Origin: Aquaspirillum sp. LM1
Lineage (GTDB): Bacteria; Pseudomonadota; Gammaproteobacteria; Burkholderiales; Aquaspirillaceae
Direction of reading: 5' to 3'
Assembly (NCBI RefSeq): GCF_002002905.1
Contig: NZ_CP019509.1
Location: 310,001 to 374,000 of the forward strand
DNA: 64,000 nt
Both the position numbers and the translations under genes were made by a program. Positions within the stretch are counted from its first letter, which is position 1. The number at the start of each line of letters is the position of its first letter. Shown one piece after another: positions 58,901 to 64,000 of the stretch. The notes beneath the pieces were generated by a model. That model was not told the DNA's origin. It did no database searches and worked only from the letters and a program-made list of their open reading frames with translations.

Positions 58901-61308
58901 TGGGCGGCGTCCACATAGCTGATGGCCACCCCGGACGGGCATCCATCCTGCCAGAGCACCCGACCATCGCCGTCTTCACTCCAGGCAATTTCCAGCTGGC
59001 CTTGCTGCACGCGCACGGCGGCAGGCGTGCGTGCGCGGCCAGCCACATACGCGCACTGCTCCGGCGGCAGAGGGGATTGCTGCAGGGTCTGGACCACCGC
59101 CCGTGCGTGCGCCAGTGCGTCGGCTTCCGGCGCTTGCCAGTTCAGGCGGTGGCGTGCGTCGTCCTGCGCCAGATCGGCCCAACTGCTGGCGGCGAAATAA
59201 TCCTGACTGACATCCTCTTGCGGCCATGGCAGCAGCTCCAGCACACCGGGATAGTGGCGCACCACCTCCAGCAGCTCGCCTTTTCGCCCAAGCGCTTCGG
59301 CCAGCAGGCTCAGACGGCGGGTCAGCCGGTCACGGCCCAGCAGCACGGTCAGCATACTGAGCGACCCCTGGTTAGGCGTGCCAAACTGCACCAGCCGGCC
59401 TCCCTGGCGCGTCAACACGCGCCAGCGCGCCGCGCCGCTGCTGTCGGGCTGGTTCAGCGCCAGTCGCGCCACCAAGCCACCCATCGAATGCGCCGCCACA
59501 TACAGCGGCTTGTTGCGGCGTGCCGCGTGTTCCGCCGCCAGATCAAACGCTGCGGCAAAGCACTTGGCGCTGTCAGCCAGCGATAAGCGCCAGTCGTAGC
59601 AGAATGGCCGCGCCTCCATGCCCTGGCTGTCCAGATAGTCGGCAAATGGCTGGTAGTAGGCGGCAGTCCAGCCTTGCACGCTGATGGCATACTCGCTTTG
59701 TCCCATGGCATTCACCGCCAGCTGGCGCATCTGCCCGGCACCCAGACTGAGGGGATCCAGCCAGATGCGATTGTCACCCTCTGCCAGGTGGCTGCCCATG
59801 ATGCCGGGCAGGATGAGCACAATCGGGCCTTGTTGCGCCGCCTGGCTGGCCGAACGGGCAATCGGCTGGCGCGATGGCGCGGCCAGTTGGGTAAAGTGCT
59901 GATTGTTGCCGGCCAGCGCATCCAGCAGGGCGCTGACGCTTGGTTTGCGGGAAAAATAGCTGAAGTGGGTCACCTGCTCGCCCGCCAGGAACAACTGCCA
60001 TAGGCCGCGCCGCCGCGCCGCACCGCCGCTCATCGACGGCGTATTCACCACCAGATCGGTCTGGCCGCCGTAAAATGATTCGGTCAGCCGGCTGGCCAGC
60101 CAACTCAGCAGGCTGTCGCCCTGGTAGCTGCCGGCCAGCACATGCACGCTGGCGTCGATGTCCACGTCAGGGGCGTTGAGCAGCGCCACCAGCGGCGAGT
60201 CTGGCATCATCGCCGCCAGACCAGGCAACACCTTGGCATCGGTGCGTTCGCGCACCACCGCCAGCAGAAAGTTTTTCAGCGCGTCGTAGGCGTGGCAAAC
60301 CACCGGCGCACCCAGCAGCTTGAGACCGCCACCCAGCACATTGAGCATTACGCTGGCCCAGCGGTCCAGCCGGCCAGAAGCCAGCGTGGTGCCGCGCACT
60401 GGTGCCGCCACGCGCACAAAACGCTCGATGCGCAGTTTCTTGCTTTGCAGCACCTGGCCCAGCTCAGTCAGCAGGACGGCATCTTCGGCATGACCCTCAC
60501 CCGCATGGGCAAAGGCCTCGCGTTCTGCTGCGGTGAATGGCTCAGCGTCCAGCCGATTGGCGCGCGCCAGCAATTCACCCACCATGCCGCCGCGCGAATG
60601 CGACACCACATGCAGCGTCTGGCCGACCGGCAAGGCATGCGCCAGCGCCAGTGCATTGCGGATTGGGCTATCGGTGAGTGAGCGGTGTTCAAAGCCATAG
60701 ATGCGATTGGAGTAGCATTCGGCCAATTTTTGCCTAGTGCCATCAACCTCCCACAGCTTGGAAAAACTGCCGGTGGTGGATGAGGCGGTGCCATGGATGA
60801 ATAGCAGCGCCGGCTGTGTGCTGGCCGGCATCGGGCTGTCCAGCGCATTCAGCTGCCAGCACTCGCGATCAATGCGATACAGCCCCTGACGGTTTTCCAG
60901 TTCGCGGTCCTGAAACGCGCCAGCGGCGGCCAGCGCCGTCATGCCAGCCGGGCCTTCCTGAAATACAGTCAGCGATTTCAGCAGCCAATGCCCCAGACCA
61001 TCGCGGGACTGTTGATCGCCAAGGTTCAGCGCAGCGCCAATGCGCAGCACGCCAGCTTGGCTGCCATCACGCGCCTCGCTGCCCAGCAGGGTGTGCGCCT
61101 CGTCAGCGGGCAATAGCCATTGCATGCCGTTGTCCAGTTCCAGCAGCAGCACATCACTGTCCTGCAATTCAACCCGAGCCACGCTGGCACCATCACCACG
61201 CGCGCCAGCGTTCAGCGCAAAACTGACACCGCGCCAGCCAGAAGCCCCCAGCGGGCTTGTCGCCTCCAGTGGATTCAACGCCGTGCCGGATATTTCCAGG
61301 GTAACCAT
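55972..61308 (-). CDS. Giant multidomain protein: two alpha/beta hydrolase domains, CHAT protease, TPR-like repeats
   Basis: 1778 residues, no signal peptide. Domain 1 (about 160-400) is a PGAP1-like hydrolase with ALLFIHGTASS and elbow VVSHSRGGMVGE near 237. Domain 2 (about 495-720) is LCAT/lipase-like with VLILPGIMGSHL and elbow VAAHSMGGLVARLAL near 607. A central region of unknown fold (about 860-1170) follows. The CHAT caspase-like protease (about 1180-1420) has the dyad His in IHLAAHGEASE near 1290 and Cys in LVFLNCCHLG near 1333, plus the preceding YPWELMRDE. TPR-like helices (about 1450-1640) include GALRARLAAIHADLGERDNAIAHYRAAL. CHAT proteins act in bacterial conflict and cell-death systems; combination with two lipase-like domains suggests a protease-controlled membrane-attacking effector. 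Function is inferred. It is monocistronic. Confidence 0.85.
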   Translation of the reverse strand: MVTLEISGTALNPLEATSPLGASGWRGVSFALNAGARGDGASVARVELQDSDVLLLELDNGMQWLLPADEAHTLLGSEARDGSQAGVLRIGAALNLGDQQSRDGLGHWLLKSLTVFQEGPAGMTALAAAGAFQDRELENRQGLYRIDRECWQLNALDSPMPASTQPALLFIHGTASSTTGSFSKLWEVDGTRQKLAECYSNRIYGFEHRSLTDSPIRNALALAHALPVGQTLHVVSHSRGGMVGELLARANRLDAEPFTAAEREAFAHAGEGHAEDAVLLTELGQVLQSKKLRIERFVRVAAPVRGTTLASGRLDRWASVMLNVLGGGLKLLGAPVVCHAYDALKNFLLAVVRERTDAKVLPGLAAMMPDSPLVALLNAPDVDIDASVHVLAGSYQGDSLLSWLASRLTESFYGGQTDLVVNTPSMSGGAARRRGLWQLFLAGEQVTHFSYFSRKPSVSALLDALAGNNQHFTQLAAPSRQPIARSASQAAQQGPIVLILPGIMGSHLAEGDNRIWLDPLSLGAGQMRQLAVNAMGQSEYAISVQGWTAAYYQPFADYLDSQGMEARPFCYDWRLSLADSAKCFAAAFDLAAEHAARRNKPLYVAAHSMGGLVARLALNQPDSSGAARWRVLTRQGGRLVQFGTPNQGSLSMLTVLLGRDRLTRRLSLLAEALGRKGELLEVVRHYPGVLELLPWPQEDVSQDYFAASSWADLAQDDARHRLNWQAPEADALAHARAVVQTLQQSPLPPEQCAYVAGRARTPAAVRVQQGQLEIAWSEDGDGRVLWQDGCPSGVAISYVDAAHGDLLRHEAAFADYLALLRHGRCALPSVPQGIRDSRRTLRFVPALAEEHGLYPSADELLAAALGGTDALATPPAPSAPPSDICLHHGSMANARGLLTLGAYANDSLRGTTLFMDQLLHGQLRQAQALGRYPNLVGENLICQPDPEHGCGALVVGLGPIGELKPGQLTHTLRQGLLEYARQHASSQVRALTVHGLLVGSGYGGLTVALCLRCWLDALTQANQRLADAHVGQDAQGQGEPVRIAQLHLWEEEESAISLAADTLDDLLGERRYASSLRYDGQVQLASGGYRGRQTGAGDSWQRVHITEGHEPGSLRFTLVTDRARNEVNEEPNQRQLVDGLIRNATHSTLNQSGLSRALFELMIPNAMKPTLHELRGLVLGVDAVSAVYPWELMRDERPDAEAPLATRIGLVRQLASPHGRCAVRTVNTPRMLALGDTQSHLPILPGARQEAKALAALYRDTASFQVESLIDVSGEQLVLALFDGEYQVIHLAAHGEASEDPAQPGGLVLGREARLTSAQISKLRHVPELVFLNCCHLGSMQADAQPRWGALAANLATAFIEMGCKAVVAAGWAVDDQAARTFALTFHHAMLQGKRFGDALQMAREATYQAYPARNTWGAYQAYGDERYQLRRRNTPQTASQGQAPVLHYSHVGQALGDLEQLHARIQAYQNDAQRVQVRTRLAQIEAACRIRYFDHGALRARLAAIHADLGERDNAIAHYRAALAQEDAGLSVKALEQLGNLEVRHAVALFEQKQTDAGKALLASGEQRLRAVLALQATSERHNLLASMYKRIGQVQHTLQNDASTQAALGHPDWLERMCEQYQRADQVAQAQGGLRYYALLNALDGLALSHALQPAPPPEKLAEWLTLAQEDARQRNRTEASFFHAVAEIDAERTAALWACLIDLPHAPSPLTDAAAREQLRQRYAALRQRLGTAREWDSVANQLDWLHLLWPRQEDTQRAIHDALGALRDALRALA

Positions 61309-61394
61309 GCCATTTTCCTTGCTGATGGGATAATCAGCACAGCATAGCGGCTTTTGCTCTCAGAGGGTCTAACAGGGGATGACAGCACGAGGCC

Positions 61395-61516
61395 CGGCGA
61401 GATTTTTCCCTCTGCTCCAGCGTCTGCGCCAGATTCTGGCCAGACTCAAAGCGGTGGGTGGCCAGCACTTCGCTGATGCGGCCATTGAAACGTTCAAACC
61501 ATTCCATCTCCTTGCG
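61395..61516 (-). pseudogene. IS481-type transposase remnant
   Basis: On the minus strand this reads EWFERFNGRISEVLATHRFESGQNLAQTLEQ, matching the conserved C-terminal part of the integrase core of IS481-family transposases (VERFNGRI...THRF...DLEQTL). Upstream and downstream transposase sequence is absent; it runs into toxin-gene sequence on one side and loses similarity on the other. A scar of an old insertion between the CHAT gene and the toxin-antitoxin pair. Confidence 0.65.
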
Positions 61517-61546
61517 TTTATACGGGTATCCCGCATAATTCAATTC

Positions 61547-61861
61547 ATGTACACGGTCACTGAAACCCCAGAATTCCAAGCTCAGGCTCGCAGAGTTTGG
61601 TCAGACGACGAACTTGACGGCTTTATTGAGTGGATTGCTTGCAACCCACTTTCCGGGGATGTGATTCCGGGTACGGAGGGTGCGCGCAAAGTACGCTGGG
61701 CAGCGCAAGGCAAGGGTAAGCGAGGCGGCGCGCGCGTCATCTATTTCAACATACTGGAAGATGGCGTCATTGTGCTACTGGCGGTCTATGTGAAATCTGA
61801 GCAATCCACCATCCCCGCTAAAGCTGTTAAAGGAGCGAAACATGGGTATGAAGAATCTTGA
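61547..61861 (+). CDS. RelE/HigB-type toxin
   Basis: 104 residues from ATG 61547 (MYTVTETPEFQAQARRVWSDDEL). RelE-superfamily mRNA-interferase fold: SDDELDGFIEWIACNPLSGDVIPGTEGARKVRW, then GKRGGARVIYFNILEDGVIVLLAVYVKSEQ. The Arg/Lys-rich RGGARVIYF strand is typical. It overlaps the antitoxin gene by 20 bases, toxin first, as in higBA-like and NadS-type modules. Probably cleaves ribosome-bound mRNA when free. Confidence 0.88.
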   Translation: MYTVTETPEFQAQARRVWSDDELDGFIEWIACNPLSGDVIPGTEGARKVRWAAQGKGKRGGARVIYFNILEDGVIVLLAVYVKSEQSTIPAKAVKGAKHGYEES

Positions 61862-62165
61862 TATTGAAAAGGTTGCCAAAGCGATAGAGGTCGATGCCGG
61901 TCAGTCCATCGAAGGGCTGCGCGAATCCTTGGCGCAAGCCAGGGCGGGTATTGTCGGGCGCGTGACCACGCCTGAGCAAATCCTGGTGCGCCAGGCGCGG
62001 GAGAAGTCCGGACTGACGCAGGCCGCGTTCGCTGAACGGATTGATACGCCGGTAGCAACGTTGCGCGACTGGGAGCAGGGGCGCTTCACGCCGCCCGGCG
62101 CTGTGGCCTGCCTGTTGCGCCTGATCATCAAGCATCCCGAGCTGACACACGAACTCACCGCCTGA
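61842..62165 (+). CDS. Xre/HigA-type antitoxin
   Basis: 107 residues. The helix-turn-helix ILVRQAREKSGLTQAAFAERIDTPVATLRDWEQGRFTPPGAV in the C-terminal half is of the NadS/HigA type, binding both toxin and the operon promoter. The start at 61842 (MGMKNL) overlaps the toxin gene by 20 bases, so the two are translationally coupled; an AAAGGAG site lies within the toxin gene. Autorepression of the pair is expected. Confidence 0.9.
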   Translation: MGMKNLDIEKVAKAIEVDAGQSIEGLRESLAQARAGIVGRVTTPEQILVRQAREKSGLTQAAFAERIDTPVATLRDWEQGRFTPPGAVACLLRLIIKHPELTHELTA

Positions 62166-62227
62166 CCTCTGCGCGCTCCGGCGACGCCATCGGGCTGTGG
62201 CCTATCTGGTTACGGTGGGTGTCAAAC

Positions 62228-62370
62228 GGCCTTGATCACCATACCGCTCTCGCGCACCCGTTCACCCCATTGTGCAAAATGCGATGCCTAAGTCGCTAAA
62301 AACTTTGGCCAGCTCGTCCGAGTCAATGGGCCAATGCTCACGGGTTTGAGCGGGCTTCTTGTCCGCTAAA
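62228..62370 (-). pseudogene. Possible frameshifted coding remnant, unrecognised
   Basis: On the minus strand, one frame reads DKKPAQTREHWPIDSDELAKVFSDLGIAFC and a second, overlapping frame continues QWGERVRESGMVIKAV before a stop, as if one short protein had been frameshifted near 62272. There is no recognised family and no clear start. The rest of the 62166-62421 gap shows nothing. Confidence 0.25.
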
Positions 62371-62421
62371 CCGGCCTGTTACACCCTTGAAGCCCGGATG
62401 ACCAGACTGCCGCACATCCGC

Positions 62422-63909
62422 TTAACCGTTGGCAGCCGGATGCAGCCAGCGGTTAAGCTCCGCCCGTGCGGCCTGGGCTGTTTCGCTGGCCGTCAGCCCG
62501 ACCGGACCCACGCCGCGTCGGGCCAGGCGCTCTGCCCCGCGCCCGGCCAGCCAGCAGGCCATTGCAGAGGCGTCAAAGGCCGGGCAGCCCTGGGCCATCA
62601 GGCCGGCAATCAGCCCGGTCAGGGTGTCGCCCTGGCCTGCGGCGGCCATGCCGGCGTGGCCGGTGGGGTTCAGCCGGTAGTGGCCACCTGGGCGGGCAAT
62701 CAGGCTGCCTGCCCCCTTAAGCACTACCACCGCCTGAAACCGCTCGGCCAGCGCGCGGGCGCTGCCAATGCGGTCTGCCTGGCTGTCGGCCACACTGCTG
62801 CCCAGCAGGCGGGCGGCTTCGCCGGGGTGCGGGGTCAGCACACAGGGAGCGGGATGCTGGCGTACCCGTTCGGCCAGCGCCGGGTGATGGGCCAGCAGAT
62901 TGAGCGCATCGGCGTCCAGCACGCAGGGCAGCGGCTGTTCCAGCGCGTGTTCCAGCAGCAGCGCAGCGCTGGTGGCAGTGCCCAGGCCGGGGCCGATGGC
63001 CAGCACCGACAGGTCGGGCTGTTCCAGCAGGCTGGCGGCGTCGCGCAGCATCAGTTCCGGATACAGCGGGTCCAGCGGCGGGCACTCGCCGGCAAAGCCG
63101 GCAAACACCTTGCCGGCTCCACTGAGCAGGGCGGCACGGGCGGCCAGCAACACCGCACCGCCCATGCCGGATGCGCCGCCGAGCACGGCCACGCTGCCGT
63201 AATCGCCCTTGTGGCTGTTGCCGGCGCGCTGCAGCGCATCCAGCGCCAGGCTGTCAGGCAGGTTCAGCGCGCCGCAATTGGCCGGCCAGGGGGGGCACCA
63301 GTCTTCTGGCAGGCCAAGGGCGGCCAGGGTGATGTCGCCGCTGTAGTCGCGGCCATCGCCGGTGTACAGCCCCGGTTTTGGGCAGATAAAGGTCAGCGTG
63401 GCGTCGGCGCGTACCGCCACCGGCTTGGGCATGCCGCTCCAGGCGTCCAGGCCGGATGGGCAGTCCAGCGCCAGAATCGGGCAGTCCAGGTCATTCAGCC
63501 GCTCGACGGTGCGCCGCGCCGAATCCTGCAGGGGCCGGCTCAGGCCAATGCCAAACAGGCCATCCAGCGCCAGCGCATAGCCTTGCGCCTGATCCCAGCC
63601 GGACAGTACCTGTCCGCCTGCCGCCCGAAAGGCGCTGAGCGCGGCAATGGCTTCCATGCTGCCGGGCTCGCCCATGGGCAGCAGTGCATCCACCCGGTAG
63701 CCACGCGCCAGCAGCAGCGCGCCGGCCACCAAGGCGTCGCCGCCATTATTACCGCGCCCGGTGACGGCCAGCACGCTGGCGCTGGCCGGGTAGCGGGCAC
63801 CAATCCATTCGGCAATGGCCAGGCCGGCGCGGGCCATCAGGTTGACGCCGGCCTCGGCGGCGGCGGTTTCAATCGAGCGGATGGTGGTCAGGTCAAACAG
63901 CGGCATCAT
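62422..63909 (-). CDS. nnr: Bifunctional NAD(P)HX epimerase/dehydratase
   Basis: 495 residues. Metabolite-repair enzyme. The N-terminal NnrE domain (about 1-210) epimerises hydrated NAD(P)H, with VTGRGNNGGDALVAG near residue 50. The C-terminal NnrD domain (about 220-490) is an ADP/ATP-dependent dehydratase of ribokinase-like fold, with HKGDYGSVAVLGGASGMGGAVLLAARAAL, AIGPGLG, VLDADALNLL, LTPHPGEAARLLG and AAGQGDTLTGLIAG. Length and order match E. coli YjeF/Nnr. Its ATG overlaps the stop of ubiX, so the two are cotranscribed. Confidence 0.92.
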   Translation of the reverse strand: MMPLFDLTTIRSIETAAAEAGVNLMARAGLAIAEWIGARYPASASVLAVTGRGNNGGDALVAGALLLARGYRVDALLPMGEPGSMEAIAALSAFRAAGGQVLSGWDQAQGYALALDGLFGIGLSRPLQDSARRTVERLNDLDCPILALDCPSGLDAWSGMPKPVAVRADATLTFICPKPGLYTGDGRDYSGDITLAALGLPEDWCPPWPANCGALNLPDSLALDALQRAGNSHKGDYGSVAVLGGASGMGGAVLLAARAALLSGAGKVFAGFAGECPPLDPLYPELMLRDAASLLEQPDLSVLAIGPGLGTATSAALLLEHALEQPLPCVLDADALNLLAHHPALAERVRQHPAPCVLTPHPGEAARLLGSSVADSQADRIGSARALAERFQAVVVLKGAGSLIARPGGHYRLNPTGHAGMAAAGQGDTLTGLIAGLMAQGCPAFDASAMACWLAGRGAERLARRGVGPVGLTASETAQAARAELNRWLHPAANG

Positions 63910-64000
63910 GAGCGGGACTCTCCCCAGCGCGGCATCAGCTGGTGCGGGATATGCAGTTGGTCGAGGATGCGGGCGACAACAAAGTCGACCATATCCGCCA
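63906..64000 (-). CDS. ubiX: Flavin prenyltransferase UbiX, C-terminal end only
   Basis: Only the last 31 codons are in the window, reading ADMVDFVVARILDQLHIPHQ then LMPRWGESRS and stop. The VARILDQL and PRWGE segments match the C-terminus of UbiX, which makes the prenylated FMN cofactor for UbiD decarboxylase in ubiquinone synthesis. The stop overlaps the start of nnr (ATGA). Assignment rests on this short tail alone. Confidence 0.65.
   Translation of the reverse strand, partial: ADMVDFVVARILDQLHIPHQLMPRWGESRS

Noticed and set aside
56752-59586. 944-residue plus-strand open frame inside the CHAT gene
   Set aside because: It is a shadow of the GC-rich CHAT coding strand; the peptide is His/Gln/Ala-rich with no domain, while the opposite strand has clear motifs.

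Overview
The window is GC-rich chromosomal DNA from a Gram-negative betaproteobacterium. Outer-membrane porin, UbiX, stand-alone RlmK, ScpA and RbgA point there. The many short inverted repeats of the form ATTCCC-N8-GGGAAT, the layout of neisserial dRS3 repeats, make a member of the Neisseriales (Chromobacteriaceae-like) the best guess. This is inference; no rRNA or other taxonomic marker is present.

Layout. (1) 1-7.7 kb: four tandem paralogous right-handed beta-helix (pectate-lyase-3 type) proteins on the minus strand, divergent from a WbaP-type polyisoprenyl-phosphate sugar transferase; this looks like the edge of a surface-polysaccharide locus. (2) 7.7-13.8 kb: ordinary genes (RlmK-like methyltransferase, class 3 lipase, LysR/EamA pair, HAD phosphatase, tautomerase, GdpD). 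(3) 13.8-28.8 kb: aromatic catabolism. A paaN-G-H-I-K-J operon runs divergently from a single-subunit diiron protein and a ferredoxin-NAD(P)H reductase. Downstream are an orphan branched-chain-type binding protein, two enoyl-CoA hydratases and a porin. No PaaABCDE monooxygenase genes are in the window, so the diiron/reductase pair is a candidate replacement. (4) 29-40 kb: an Aer-like chemoreceptor, then the homoprotocatechuate meta-cleavage pathway hpaG1-G2-E-D-D2-F-H-I plus a succinate-semialdehyde dehydrogenase. Together these would convert 3,4-dihydroxyphenylacetate to pyruvate and succinate; hpaBC is absent.

(5) 40-41.1 kb: a tandem array of six ~197-bp units, each with two hairpin palindromes. 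(6) 41.3-45.5 kb: a compact module (Bcr-type MFS pump, AraC regulator, TRAP binding protein, class II aldolase) whose codon use looks different from its surroundings. (7) 45.9-53 kb: housekeeping genes (MFS, RidA, SirB-like, S4 protein, PHP phosphoesterase, YciO/Sua5, M50 protease, TrpS, ScpA). (8) 53-62.4 kb: genes with a defence or conflict flavour mixed with housekeeping genes. They are an Abi-family HEPN protein with a divergent, promoter- and terminator-equipped small RNA candidate; a 1778-residue protein with two alpha/beta hydrolase domains, a CHAT protease domain and TPR-like repeats; an IS481-type transposase remnant; and a RelE/Xre toxin-antitoxin pair. (9) The right end holds a bifunctional NAD(P)HX repair enzyme and the 3' end of ubiX.

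Dispersed repeats recur throughout. Two inverted copies of a ~212-bp element flank 24.5-32.4 kb, two inverted copies of a ~78-bp element flank the paa region (14.0-25.8 kb), and a 16-bp perfect inverted repeat bounds a 568-bp repeat-rich segment at 14.0-14.6 kb.
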